Part shown: one piece after another, positions 52,023 through 62,700 of the stretch
Position numbering within the stretch: position 1 is the stretch's first letter
How the letters are laid out: every line of letters starts with the position of its first letter
Assembly: GCF_004339525.1 (NCBI RefSeq)
Contig: NZ_SMGE01000001.1
Location: 2,666,001 to 2,730,000, forward strand
DNA: 64,000 bases
Direction of reading: 5' to 3'
DNA from: Flavobacterium sp. 90
Lineage (GTDB): Bacteria; Bacteroidota; Bacteroidia; Flavobacteriales; Flavobacteriaceae
Program-made: the position numbers and the translations under genes
Notes under the pieces: model-generated
Database searches by the model: none
The model's input: the letters and a program-made list of their open reading frames with translations, nothing else
Told to the model about the DNA's origin: nothing

Positions 52023-53093
52023 TTAATCCCAATTTTTCATTAAGAAATTGATCCAGTTTTGGTGAAAGATTTTATTTAAATCTTCATCAGAATAGCCGTT
52101 GTTTTTAAAGATCAAAACCAATTTTTGTAAATCGGCAATTGTATCTAAATCATAAGGACCTTGTTCTGTACCAAAAGCGCCATCCAAATCCGAACCTACA
52201 CCAATATGATTGGCATTTCCTGCCAATTGACAAATGTGATCCATGTGTTTGAAAACCGTTTCGAGATTGCAATTGGTACCTTTTGGTGTCGAAACGCCTC
52301 TTTCCCAATCCGGAACCAACATCCACGCATCTAAAGCACCGCCAATAACGGCTCCACGAGAAATTAAAGCTTTGATCATTTCGTCACTATATTGACGATT
52401 ATGATCAACCAAACTTCTGCAATTGTTATGACTTGCCCAAACTGGTCCGTGATAATGATCTAAAGCTTGCCAGAAAGCATCATCGCATAAATGTGTTGCA
52501 TCGAGAATGATGTTTAAACGCTCCATTTCTTTTAATAAATCAAGACCGTTTTGGTTCATTTTTCCGGTTGCGTCTGTTCCGTTTGCGTAACGCCCGGGTC
52601 CGTAATGTGCAGGACCAATGGCGCGCAATCCGTAATTGTATGCTTTTTCTAAATACGAAACATCAATAATAGAATCAGCGCCTTCTAAACTCAAAATATA
52701 ACCAATAGGTTTTTTATCGTTTGGCGTTCCGTCATTCCATAAATCAATTTGTTTTAGAAGTGATTTTTTGTCTGTAATTGCTATGATTTCTCCGGCTTCC
52801 TCCATGGCTTTGTACCACGCAAGCTGACCTTGAGTTTGTGCCCATGCTTGTTCAGGAGAATTCCAACCCGGAATAATACTGTCGGGTTTTACAAATCTTG
52901 CAATTTGCGTTGCAACCACAATACCAATATTACCGCGTCGCAAATCAGGGAACGAAACCGTAGCGCGTTCGCGATCAGGTTTGTCCGTCATTCCTTTTTC
53001 GAGATGACGCAAAGTTGGTACGTCATTTTTTAAATCTCGATTCCATTCCATCGCATTCATGCTCAGGTCTAAATGGGCGTCTATTATAAACAT
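52023..53093 (-). CDS. M19 (renal-type) dipeptidase
   Basis: 356 residues from the ATG at 53093. Zinc ligands: HLD in IIDAHLDLSM, the Glu in LSLEGADSI, His in DATHLCDDAFW and WASHNNCRSL, and GVGSDLDGAFG. Members hydrolyse dipeptides, often with a D-residue at the second position. No signal peptide, so it is cytoplasmic. It closes the minus-strand catabolic series, 122 bases after the PLP-enzyme gene. Its role in the pathway is not obvious; release of an amino acid from a conjugate is possible. Confidence 0.9.
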   Translation of the reverse strand: MFIIDAHLDLSMNAMEWNRDLKNDVPTLRHLEKGMTDKPDRERATVSFPDLRRGNIGIVVATQIARFVKPDSIIPGWNSPEQAWAQTQGQLAWYKAMEEAGEIIAITDKKSLLKQIDLWNDGTPNDKKPIGYILSLEGADSIIDVSYLEKAYNYGLRAIGPAHYGPGRYANGTDATGKMNQNGLDLLKEMERLNIILDATHLCDDAFWQALDHYHGPVWASHNNCRSLVDHNRQYSDEMIKALISRGAVIGGALDAWMLVPDWERGVSTPKGTNCNLETVFKHMDHICQLAGNANHIGVGSDLDGAFGTEQGPYDLDTIADLQKLVLIFKNNGYSDEDLNKIFHQNWINFLMKNWD

Positions 53094-53215
53094 ATTATTT
53101 TTTTTAAGGCACAAAGGTCTAAAGGGTCAGAGGTTCTCTAGACAAGTGTTATTATGAGGTCTATTCTCTTTCTTTTTCGCTCTATTTTCTATTCTTTATT
53201 CTACTTTTTCTGCTG

Positions 53216-54331
53216 CTAGATATTGATTTTTCTGCTGCGGGCAACAACCTGCCATTGATCGCAAATTTCATGTTCCGAATTCACAACCTGCACCGAATCG
53301 TAAAGTGCGCAAGTAGGACAAACATGATAAGGCTGGGCATAAATGGTATCACCAATAACATACTCGTTTTTTCCTCTGTTTTCTATAATTAAATGTTCTT
53401 CTGAATGTGCCGTCGGGATTAGGTTTTCATCATTTAAAATCACTAATCTTTTATCGATTGGGTTTTCAGAAGCTACGGCTTTGTATCCAATATCAATACA
53501 AAATGTAGAATTCGTTGGTTTTGAAATTACGGTTCCAACTATAACCAAAGCGGGTTCGAAATGCTGTTCCGGTAAATGAATCTGGTAATTAGAATCCCAG
53601 AAAACAAAAGTTCCGGGACTGCATTCTACGTTTTTTTGAGTGGCATAAAACGGAAATGTGTTGGATCCGCCAGCGACAATTTTTAATTCGTAACCTAGTT
53701 TTTTATTAATCGCCTGAATTTCTTCGTTTATGCTAAAAAATAAATTGGAAGCGGTATCAAACCGATGTTCTAAATCTCCTTTTAAATGTCCATCATAAAT
53801 ATGAATTCCTGCAAAATCAATGTTTTTCAAGAGAACAATTTCATCAATTAAAGCTTTCCAGTTTTTAGAAATAGAAATCCCTGTTCTGTTCATTCCGGTA
53901 TTTAAATCCAGATAAACCGTTAGTTTCAAATTGTTTTTCTCCGCACTTTCATCTAAGGCTTTCGCCGAATCTAAATTGTCAACAATAGTCGAAAAAGAAA
54001 TGCTTGGATATTTCTGAATCAATGAAATCCATCGGTCTTTTTTAACGTCAACAGGTGGATAGGCGAGAAGCACATCTGAAATTTCATGTATTGCAGCCAA
54101 TTCCGCTTCGGCAATTGTGGCGCATTTTATTTTATTTATGTTGTAGGTTTTAAACAAATCCAGAATTTCCCCTATTTTATGCGTCTTGATGTGAGGTCTT
54201 AATTTTTGAGTTTCGCCATTTACTGCTTCAATCAAACGCTCAATATTTGCCTGAATACGATTTTCGTAAACGGCTAAAAATGGCGTATCAATGCGGAGTT
54301 CGGAATTAATTTTCCACCAATTGTTTTGCAT
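53216..54331 (-). CDS. PLP enzyme of the D-serine dehydratase / D-threonine aldolase family
   Basis: 371 residues. Fold type III: PLP lysine K49 in RPHIKTHK, alanine-racemase-like barrel (GIHIYDGHLKGD, VAGGSNTFPFYA), and C-terminal metal site H336-x-C338 (YHVCPTC), as in eukaryotic D-serine dehydratase. The family includes D-threonine aldolases, D-serine dehydratases and D-glucosaminate dehydratase. Four bases after the aldolase gene, so likely co-translated; that context favours a dehydratase making a 2-keto-3-deoxy acid rather than an aldolase. Confidence 0.85.
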   Translation of the reverse strand: MQNNWWKINSELRIDTPFLAVYENRIQANIERLIEAVNGETQKLRPHIKTHKIGEILDLFKTYNINKIKCATIAEAELAAIHEISDVLLAYPPVDVKKDRWISLIQKYPSISFSTIVDNLDSAKALDESAEKNNLKLTVYLDLNTGMNRTGISISKNWKALIDEIVLLKNIDFAGIHIYDGHLKGDLEHRFDTASNLFFSINEEIQAINKKLGYELKIVAGGSNTFPFYATQKNVECSPGTFVFWDSNYQIHLPEQHFEPALVIVGTVISKPTNSTFCIDIGYKAVASENPIDKRLVILNDENLIPTAHSEEHLIIENRGKNEYVIGDTIYAQPYHVCPTCALYDSVQVVNSEHEICDQWQVVARSRKINI

Positions 54332-54335
54332 AACT

Positions 54336-54983
54336 TTAGTTTCTGGTTTTTTCTACAACTTGAATTAAATTTTGAAATGCCTGAAGAGATTGCTCATAAT
54401 TTAAGTTCAAAAGCATTTCTTTCGAAAATAAATTAGAACCAATTCCGACGCAAACTACTCCGGATTTGAACCAAGATTTTAAATTGCTTTCTTCGAGCGT
54501 TACGCCTCCGGTTGGCATTATTTTCAAATTTGGGAATGGTGCTCTAATTGCTTTTACATATCCCGGACCGCCAATTTTATCAGCTGGAAAAAGTTTTACA
54601 ATTTCGGCTCCTAATTTATTGGCTTGCAATATTTCATTTAATGTCGCGGCTCCGGGAATCCAGTAAATATTATTTTTAAAACAATAATTACCAATTTCCA
54701 GATCTGTATGCGGGCAAACGATACAATCTGCTCCAAGAAGATGAAACGTTTCGGCTTCATCAACGCTTAAGATAGATCCAACGGCTATTTTTACATCTAA
54801 ATTGTTTGCTTTTTTAAAGGCTATCATTTGGCTAAAAACTTCTTTAGCATCATCTGCACGAGCAGCAAACTCTATAATTTTAATGCCAGCATCAGCCGCT
54901 GATTGCAATACTATTTGGGCTGTTTCAATGTTGATTTGGGTTACTAACGGAAGTACACCTTGCGTTTTTAATATGCTGTACAT
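54336..54983 (-). CDS. eda: 2-keto-3-deoxy-6-phosphogluconate aldolase (Eda family)
   Basis: 215 residues, class I aldolase. Schiff-base lysine in GAEIVKLFPADKIGGPGYVKAI, phosphate loop IMPTGGV, start SILKTQGVLPLV, and GIKIIEFAARADDA in place of the usual IEVTLRT, with the Glu and Arg kept. It cleaves KDPG into pyruvate and glyceraldehyde-3-phosphate. It follows the kinase gene by nine bases. Confidence 0.9.
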   Translation of the reverse strand: MYSILKTQGVLPLVTQINIETAQIVLQSAADAGIKIIEFAARADDAKEVFSQMIAFKKANNLDVKIAVGSILSVDEAETFHLLGADCIVCPHTDLEIGNYCFKNNIYWIPGAATLNEILQANKLGAEIVKLFPADKIGGPGYVKAIRAPFPNLKIMPTGGVTLEESNLKSWFKSGVVCVGIGSNLFSKEMLLNLNYEQSLQAFQNLIQVVEKTRN

Positions 54984-54992
54984 TTTCTTATT

Positions 54993-56021
54993 TTATCTGT
55001 TAATTCTATTACTTGAGCCATTTTTGATGAAATGACTTATTTCGTTTTCATTTGTAATGGCAAAATCTCCGTGAATACTTTGTTTGATTACGCCACAAGC
55101 TGTTGCCCATTCGATAGATTCCTGTCCAGAAAATTTATTTGATAATCCGTATAATAATCCTGCATTGAAAGCATCTCCGGAACCAATTTGATCCGTTACA
55201 ACATGTATTTTGTGTTCTTGGGTTTGATAAAAATTATCGTCATGAATCAGTAAACCTTTGTATAAATGCGCCGGTCCATCAGATTTTCTAAAACTCATTG
55301 CTAATGTTTTTAGAAAAGGCATTTTGACTTTTAATAATTCGAATGTTTTCTGAAAGCGATTTTCATCTGATTCATTTTTATCGGTTTTGATTCCGAAATA
55401 AATTTCAATTGCATCAAGATCAGCAACAGTAATCGTACTGTATTGAAGCAAATCAGGCATAATTTCAGAAGGATGTTTTCCGTATTGCCATAATTTGGAT
55501 CTATAATTAAAATCAGACGAAATTGGCAAGCCTTTTTTGTGTGCTGCCAAAATCGCTTCTTTACAAGCTAAACCTGCTTCAAGAGAAACTCCCGGACTAA
55601 TTCCTGACCAATGAAAATGTGTAACATCGGCTAAAGCCAAATCCCAATTTATTTGATCTTTTTCGATAGTTGCAAAAGAAGAATTGCTTCGGTCATAAAT
55701 AACTTGTGATTGCCTGATTTGATTTCCGGCTTCAACAAAATATAGTCCCAAACGTTCTCCTCCATAAACACTTTTTGAAGTATTTACTTTGTATTTCTGA
55801 AGTTCGTTTACCGCAAGTTGCGCCAAATCATTTTCGGGTAAACGTGTAATATAATCGGTTTGAATCCCGAGTTGAGAAAGTAAAACACAAACATTTGCTT
55901 CGGCACCACCAACATGAATTTTTATTTCATTGGCTTGCGTAAATCGGTTTCCATCAGCAACATTTATCCGAAGTAATAATTCTCCAAAAGTTGCAATTCT
56001 AGTTTGTGGTGTTGTATTCAT
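54993..56021 (-). CDS. kdgK: PfkB family sugar kinase, KDG kinase-type
   Basis: 342 residues. Ribokinase fold: N-terminal GELLLRI, HVGGAEANVCVLLSQLG, YFVEAGNQIRQSQVIYDR (KDG-kinase-like), and the anion hole/catalytic base DQIGSGDAFNAGLLYG. The coupling with Eda in one operon makes 2-keto-3-deoxygluconate the probable substrate; other sugar acids remain possible. Confidence 0.88.
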   Translation of the reverse strand: MNTTPQTRIATFGELLLRINVADGNRFTQANEIKIHVGGAEANVCVLLSQLGIQTDYITRLPENDLAQLAVNELQKYKVNTSKSVYGGERLGLYFVEAGNQIRQSQVIYDRSNSSFATIEKDQINWDLALADVTHFHWSGISPGVSLEAGLACKEAILAAHKKGLPISSDFNYRSKLWQYGKHPSEIMPDLLQYSTITVADLDAIEIYFGIKTDKNESDENRFQKTFELLKVKMPFLKTLAMSFRKSDGPAHLYKGLLIHDDNFYQTQEHKIHVVTDQIGSGDAFNAGLLYGLSNKFSGQESIEWATACGVIKQSIHGDFAITNENEISHFIKNGSSNRINR

Positions 56022-56037
56022 TGTTGTCTTTTTTTTG

Positions 56038-56201
56038 CCACAGATTTCACAGATTAAAATGATTTATAAACTGTGTGTTTAATTTTTTTGCCACGAATTA
56101 CACGAATTTTCACTAATTGATTGCGTGAAAAATAATTCGTGTAAATTCGTGTAATTCGTGGCTAACAAAAAAATAATCATTTTAATCTGTGTAATCTGTG
56201 G
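56038..56201. repeat. Double nested palindrome inside the operon
   Basis: Outer arms GCCACAGATTTCACAGATTA / TAATCTGTGTAATCTGTGGC; inner arms GCCACGAATTACACGAATTT / AAATTCGTGTAATTCGTGGC. The 164 bases could fold into one long cruciform. It separates kdgK from ridA and may affect transcript stability or translation. Confidence 0.8.
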
Positions 56202-56211
56202 CATATATTTT

Positions 56212-56679
56212 TTAATATAATTCGAAAACGGCTTCAACTTCAACAGGAATATTGTCCGGTAAAGAACCCATTCCTACGGCGCTTCTTACTCCAATTCCGT
56301 TTTCTTGTCCCCAAACTTCAGCAAACAATTCGCTACAACCGTTTATTACATACGGATGTCTCAGGAATTCACCATTACAATTGACCATTCCTAAAACTTT
56401 TATAACACGTTTTACTTTATTCAGGCTTCCAAAATTGGTTACAATTGTAGAAAGCATTGTTAATCCGACTTGTCTTGCTGCTAATTTTCCTTCTTCGATA
56501 TCCATATCATCACCAATTCGGCCAATGATTAAGGATTTGTCGTCATTAACAGGTCCATGACCTGAAAGGTATAAATATTTACCATCAACTAAATAAGGTT
56601 TATAAATACCAAGTGGCTGAGGCGCCGGCGGTAATGATAAGCCTAATGTTTCAAATTTTTCTTGTGGTAATAAATTCAT
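56212..56679 (-). CDS. RidA/YjgF family protein (imine deaminase type)
   Basis: 155 residues, somewhat longer than RidA (~130). The conserved Arg is in GVRSAVGMGSLP, with VEVEAVFEL at the C-terminus and LSGHGPVNDDKS in the first half. RidA hydrolyses the enamine/imine products of PLP dehydratases. Linked to the GntP gene by four bases. The presence of a PLP dehydratase in the same operon fits a direct partnership. Confidence 0.88.
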   Translation of the reverse strand: MNLLPQEKFETLGLSLPPAPQPLGIYKPYLVDGKYLYLSGHGPVNDDKSLIIGRIGDDMDIEEGKLAARQVGLTMLSTIVTNFGSLNKVKRVIKVLGMVNCNGEFLRHPYVINGCSELFAEVWGQENGIGVRSAVGMGSLPDNIPVEVEAVFELY

Positions 56680-56683
56680 GATA

Positions 56684-58003
56684 TTAATGTATTATAGAGT
56701 TTAAAATAAAAACGAAAATGATTCCTAAAACAGATACGAGAGATTCCATGACGGTCCATGATTTGAACGTATCTTTCAGGCTGATATTAAAATATTCTTT
56801 GAACATCCAGAAACTTGGATCGTTTACGTGTGAGCACATTAAGCTTCCGGCTCCAACAGATAGAACTAAGAGGTTGGGATCGAGACCGGTAGTTTGTAAC
56901 AAAGGTAATAAAACGCTGGCAGTCATTAATCCGGCCGCTGTTGCAGATCCAACACAAACGCGTATGATTGCCGCCATCATCCAGGCCAATAAATACGGAT
57001 GAATGTTTGTTTGTGTTAATGATGCTACAATGGTTTCGTTTACACCACTTACGATCATAACTTCTTTTAAACCGCCGGCTCCACCAACAATTAGAACAAT
57101 CAAAGCAACATCTTTTATCGCAACGGCGTAATCATCCATTACTGATGTGATGCTTCTGTTCATTCTGATTCCTAAAGTATACGTACAGATTAATAGAGAA
57201 ATCAGCATAATCATACTTGGTTCTCCAACGGTTTTGCATATGTTAACTAAAGTTTCATTTTTTGAAAGCATTGGTAGTATCGAAGTCAGCGTTAATCCGA
57301 AAACCGGAAATAAAGCAGAGAATAAACTCAAGGAGAAACTTGGTTGTTTTCCTTCGTTTATGATTTCTTCGACATTCAAAATTTCATGATCTGATTCGGT
57401 TTTGATGTTTTTTAATAAATTCGAAAACAATAAACCTGCAATAAAAATTGTTGGAATAGCAATGATGATTCCGTAGACTAAAACGAGTCCTATATCAGCA
57501 TTTAAAATACTGCTTAAAGCCATTGGAGACGGATGTGGAGGCAAAAAACCGTGTGCTACTGAAAGCGACGCCAGCATTGGAATACCGAGATATACTTTTG
57601 AAAGCTTAAATTGATGGGCTACTGAGAAGATTAATGGAACTAACAAAACAAATCCAACACTATAAAATAGAGGTATCCCAACAATAAATCCGGTAATCAT
57701 TAAGCCAAGACGAACATATTTTTTGCCCGTCCATCCCATAACTGTTTTGGCAATGACATTGGCGGCGCCTGATGAAACGGTGAGTTTACCAATGCAGGTT
57801 CCGAAAACAATAATCAAAGTGATAGATCCTAACATTTCGCCTAAACCTTTTTGTACGGTTTGGGATAAAGTTTCTATTGGCAGGCCTAAAAAAAGACCTG
57901 CTAACAGAGCTGTTATGATAAAGGCAATAAACGGATTGATTTTAAGCCAAGCTATCTGAATGATTAAAAACGCAATGCATGCCGTAAGAATTAAAATGCT
58001 CAT
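56684..58003 (-). CDS. GntP family gluconate-type:H+ symporter
   Basis: 439 residues with about 12 membrane helices (e.g. ILTACIAFLIIQIAWLKI, FIVGIPLFYSVGFVLLVPLIF, VLGIIFVFILNSII). GntP carries gluconate and related aldonic or keto-deoxy acids across the inner membrane. Its place in an operon with KDG kinase and Eda indicates a sugar acid or amino-sugar acid as substrate. Preceded by a palindromic spacer. Confidence 0.9.
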   Translation of the reverse strand: MSILILTACIAFLIIQIAWLKINPFIAFIITALLAGLFLGLPIETLSQTVQKGLGEMLGSITLIIVFGTCIGKLTVSSGAANVIAKTVMGWTGKKYVRLGLMITGFIVGIPLFYSVGFVLLVPLIFSVAHQFKLSKVYLGIPMLASLSVAHGFLPPHPSPMALSSILNADIGLVLVYGIIIAIPTIFIAGLLFSNLLKNIKTESDHEILNVEEIINEGKQPSFSLSLFSALFPVFGLTLTSILPMLSKNETLVNICKTVGEPSMIMLISLLICTYTLGIRMNRSITSVMDDYAVAIKDVALIVLIVGGAGGLKEVMIVSGVNETIVASLTQTNIHPYLLAWMMAAIIRVCVGSATAAGLMTASVLLPLLQTTGLDPNLLVLSVGAGSLMCSHVNDPSFWMFKEYFNISLKDTFKSWTVMESLVSVLGIIFVFILNSIIH

Positions 58004-58030
58004 TTATCTTTTGTATTAAGAGTTTTAATT

Positions 58031-58182
58031 TGTGTCGTTAGACACTTAATATTGGTAAAAACATAAGTTAACAATATTTAGCGTGCCGTAGGTACGCAAT
58101 AGTTATCGTTTTGTTGCGTACCTGCGGAACGTGAACGAATTTGAAACTTTATAATTACCAACATTAAGTGCCTAAAGGCACA
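58031..58182. repeat. Nested palindrome between susD and gntP
   Basis: Outer arms TGTGTCGTTAGACACTTAAT / ATTAAGTGCCTAAAGGCACA, inner arms CGTGCCGTAGGTACGCAA / TTGCGTACCTGCGGAACG. May separate or modulate expression of the outer-membrane pair and the cytoplasmic genes. Confidence 0.75.
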
Positions 58183-58203
58183 TTTCAACTCTTGTTTCAT
58201 ATT

Positions 58204-59733
58204 TTATTTATCCCACCAGATTTTGGTTGTAAAACTATCTTCGCCCTGGCGTTTAACTGCTTCAGCTAAGTTAGTTGAATTCACTGAATATTCACTTGTA
58301 GAATATTTCAAACGTCTTGGGATTGTGCCGTTTGTAACGTTTCCAGGGAAATTTACCGGAACTAAAACCGGATAACCCGTTCTTCTCCAGTTGGCATAAA
58401 TTTCTTGTTCGTCTACAAATAAAGCAACATAAATCTGAGTATGAATCTGATTCATTTTTGCTTCTGTTGATCCTGCTGTATTATATGGATTAGTTGTTAA
58501 ATATGGTGTTGCATCAGGAATTGCATAAGCGGCTCCGTAAATTCCCATGTTTAAGAAAGAAGCTTTTACGCCTTTTTCATATAGATCTTTATCGGTTTCA
58601 CCAGAATACCATCCTCTTACGGCAGCTTCGGCCAGGTATAAATTAGTTTCGGCATTGCTCAAAAGCACAAGTGGCGCATCGTATTTAAAAATAGTACTTT
58701 GATTAGGCTCAGAATAAGTTGCTTGTTCAATTGGTGTTGGAGCATTTTTAGTTCCGTTAGGAAAACCTTTTTGAACCGCGGCACTTGTATTTTGTGTTGT
58801 TCCTTCCCAAACTCCTGCATAAACACTAATTCTTGGATCGGCAGTATTTTTTAATAAATCGATGAATGTTTTAGCTAATTTTCCGCCTTCAACATTTTTT
58901 TGACCGTATGATCCATTTGTGAAATCTTGTCTTCTGGCGTCAAAACCAACAGGGTTTCTGTTAAAATCATTTGGACCATCTGTATATTTCATGATTGCAT
59001 TGTCACTTCCGTTAAGGATTAATCCGCCCGCAATCGCTTTTGTAACCCATGTTTTTGATAGGGTAGCATCAACTTTACTTAATCTTAATCCTAAACGAAG
59101 CATTAAAGAATAAGAGAATTTTTTCCATTTTGCAACATCTCCGTCATAGATAAAATCTGCTTTACCAAAACTTGGTTTCGCTGGATCTAATGCAGTTGCA
59201 GCTTCGTCAAGTTCTTTTAATAAATCTTTGTATATGAATTCCTGAGTATCATATTTTGGAAGAAATACTTGTGTACTATTTGCTTTTGCAGCTTCAGAAT
59301 AAGGAATGTCTCCGTATAAATCTGTAATTCTATGATACAAATATGCTTTCCAGATTCTGGCAATATTTAGTTTGTTACTATCGTTTGCATTATCTTTTAC
59401 TGCATCAATTACGATTTGAGTTTCATTTAGAGCTGTTGGATATATCTGATTGAAATAAGCAGAATAATAAACTTCATTACTCAAATATTTATCTCCCACA
59501 CCAGAAGCTTCTTTATATGTGGCATAATGTTGCAGCATTCCTCCGCATTCAAGAATATTGGTAAAAAAGTAATTGTTGTTTAAACCATCCAATTGTGCTC
59601 GGCTGAAAAGAAAATTCGGATTTGGTTTTTCAACAACATTAGGGTTTGTGTTGATTTCTTCGAAATCTTTTGTACAGGATGTCATACTTCCTAAAAGTAT
59701 TCCTGTTATGTATAATATGGTTATCTTTTTCAT
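58204..59733 (-). CDS. SusD/RagB-type glycan-binding lipoprotein
   Basis: 509 residues. Lipoprotein signal with cysteine in GSMTSCTKDFEEINTNPN, the start typical of the SusD-like_2 group. Helical TPR-like body (KLNIARIWKAYLYHRITDLYGDIPYSEA), and C-terminal QEIYANWRRTGYP. Surface-exposed partner of the SusC transporter, 32 bases downstream of it. Confidence 0.93.
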   Translation of the reverse strand: MKKITILYITGILLGSMTSCTKDFEEINTNPNVVEKPNPNFLFSRAQLDGLNNNYFFTNILECGGMLQHYATYKEASGVGDKYLSNEVYYSAYFNQIYPTALNETQIVIDAVKDNANDSNKLNIARIWKAYLYHRITDLYGDIPYSEAAKANSTQVFLPKYDTQEFIYKDLLKELDEAATALDPAKPSFGKADFIYDGDVAKWKKFSYSLMLRLGLRLSKVDATLSKTWVTKAIAGGLILNGSDNAIMKYTDGPNDFNRNPVGFDARRQDFTNGSYGQKNVEGGKLAKTFIDLLKNTADPRISVYAGVWEGTTQNTSAAVQKGFPNGTKNAPTPIEQATYSEPNQSTIFKYDAPLVLLSNAETNLYLAEAAVRGWYSGETDKDLYEKGVKASFLNMGIYGAAYAIPDATPYLTTNPYNTAGSTEAKMNQIHTQIYVALFVDEQEIYANWRRTGYPVLVPVNFPGNVTNGTIPRRLKYSTSEYSVNSTNLAEAVKRQGEDSFTTKIWWDK

Positions 59734-59765
59734 GTCTTTGTAATTTAAAAGTTAATTAAGCGAGT

Positions 59766-62700
59766 TTAAAATTTGACATTTAAACTTAAACCGAAACTTC
59801 TGGTTTTTGGCACTCCAAATTGTTCTACACCTTGAGCATTTCCGGCACTAAATACAGATTCCGGATCTACGTTTGGAGTTTTCTTATAAAGAATGAATAA
59901 GTTTCTTGCTACAAATGAAATCGAAGCTCCCTGAAGTTTTGATAATCCTTTTAATTTTTCAAGTGGTAATTGATATCCAATAATTACTTGTCTTAGTTTT
60001 ATAAAACTTGCATCATAAACAAAAGTTGATGAAATATTTCTTAAACCATCATAATAAGTTCTAAGGTTTTCCGGAGCAATAACCATATCAATAGGATTTC
60101 CGTTAGTGTCAACACCTTTAATAGGCAAGCCAGATTCACGACCATCCAGCGTTAATTTTGTTAAACCCATACGAGTTCCGTACAAATCAGTTCCAGAATA
60201 TAAGCTTCCGCCAAATTTACCGTCAATCAGGAAACTGAATGATATGTTTTTGTATTTAAAATCATTGCTAATACCTGCTGCCCAAGGATGGACTCCCTGA
60301 CCTAATTCTTCCAACGGACCTCTTGCTATAGTTGCAGATCCACCGCTTACATTATAAACCGTATTTCCGTTTGCATCTTTAAGAGGTTTGTAGCCTTTTA
60401 TGATACTGTAAGGGCGGCCAACATCACTGGTGATTGTAACATATCCGTTTACAGAAGTTGCCATCGTAATTGAGTTCAATTGATCTGTAAGTGCTTCAAC
60501 AGTGTTTTTGTTGTATGATCCGTTGAAACTTGCATCCCAGGAGAAGTTTTCTGAATTAATGATTTTTCCGCTTAGTAAAAACTCAACTCCTTTATTTCTC
60601 ATCTTTCCAAGATTTAGTAAAGCAGTACTAGCTCCTGAAGCATTTGAAATTGTGGTTTCGACAATATCATTTGTTGTCGCACGGTTGTAATATGCAAAAT
60701 CAAGATTTAAACGATTATTAAAAAATCCTAAGTCAGTTCCAATCTCAAATGTAGTCGAAGTTAGTGGACTTAAAGTAGCGTTTGGAACTCTCGAACCTGT
60801 TGGTGTTTGTAATTGTTGACCATTATGTCCGCCTTGAACCATCGAGTAAGATTGATTTAATGCGTAAGGATCCGGCGTTGCTCCACCAACCTGAGCCCAA
60901 GAAGTTCTTAGTTTAGCAAATGAAACAAAGTCTGGCATTTTCAAAATGTCTGAAACGATAATACTTGTTCCAACAGATGGATAAAACACCGTATTGTTAT
61001 CTTTTGAAAGTGTCGAAAACCAATCCTGACGTCCTGTAAAGTTTAAAAACACTACATTTTTATAATCAAGATCTACAGCTCCATAAACAGAGTTTGTTTT
61101 TGTTTTCCCGTAAGGATAACTATAAGTTAAAGTAGATAAATTGGTTAAAGCATAGAAATCATCCAGTACAAAACCAGAACCTTCAACTCTTGTTTCGTCT
61201 CTTAAAGTAGTTCGGGTGTTTACACCAAGTAAAGCGTTTAAAGAGAAATCTCTGTAGATATTTTTCTTAGTATAATTAAGAATTGCTTCTGAGTTCAGAT
61301 TAGATAATTTAACTCTTGAACCTTGTGCATATCCTATTGGGTTATTTAAAGTTGTTTTTGGGATGTATCCAAAGAAATCATAATTCGTGAAATCTTGTCC
61401 AATTCTACCTTGAAGGAATAAGTCAGGCGTAAAGTTCAATTTTACGTTTACCATTCCAAGGAAACGGTTTTTAGTATCGCTATTTTTGATTTTATTTACA
61501 ACAAAATAAGGGTTTGTTGCCACTGCAACTGGATTCCATGCTTCTTCAACACCATTTGCATCATAACCTGGGGCAAGATTTCGAATATCAACGGTATTGG
61601 CAATCATGTAAGTTCCCCAGTTTGGGTTAGCTTCAGCATCAGAAACTGTAACTCTGTTATTTGATTTTTCTACATTGTATTGTGCGACAACATCAAATTT
61701 TAACCAATCTGTCATGTTAACATTACTGGCAATGTTAAGGCTTTTGCGATTAAAATCAGAATTTGGCACAACACCTTGATTGTCTGTATTAGAGAACGAA
61801 AGACGACCTGTTGCCTTTTCAGTTCCTCCAGACAAAGCGATAGAGTTTATGAATGTTGTTCCTGTTTCGTAAAAATTCTTAATATTGTTTTTTTGTGCTA
61901 CGTAAGGTCTTGCAACACCGTCAAACTGAATAACATCTGTTCCGTCCATTTTTGCTCCCCACGACCAGCGTCCTGCGGCAACTGCTTCGGCCTGAGTAGT
62001 TGGTTTTTTTCCGTTTGCTCCAGAACCGTATTCATACTGCCAATCGGGTATGATCGATGGTGTTTCAAAAGTAAAGGAAGTATTGTATTCTACGCCAATT
62101 CCTTTTTGAGCCGTACCTCGTTTGGTTTGAATTAAAATAACACCATTTGCGGCATTTGCACCATAAAGAGCCGCCGCTGTTCCTCCTTTTAATACTGTAA
62201 TTGTTTTAATATCATCAGGATTTATCACAGAAGTTCCATCGCCACGATCGACATTAATTCTTGTAGATCCCGGACCATTTCCAATACCCGGTAGGTTAAG
62301 CTGGGTATTGTCTATTGGTAAATCATTTACTACATACATTGGTTGGTTGTTTCCGTTTAGAGAACCGTTACCACGAATTACAACTCTGGTCGATCCGTTT
62401 GGTCCTGTTGCGGTGCTGCTCACGTTTACACCTGCAATTTTTCCAACCAAAGCATTAGCAATATTGGTTTCTTTTGCCTTTGTAAATTCAGTTCCTTTAA
62501 GTTCTGTTACAGCATACGAGATTGCTTTGCTTGTTTTTTTAACTCCCAACGCAGTTACTAAAACCTGATCCAGAACATTTTCAGCTGGTTTTAGTCTTAT
62601 GGTTAAATTTGTAGTTTGGATTAAGGGGAAATTTGTAGTTTGATAACCCATGTAAGATATCACAACATGACTTTCGTTTTCAGGAACATTTAATTTGAAT

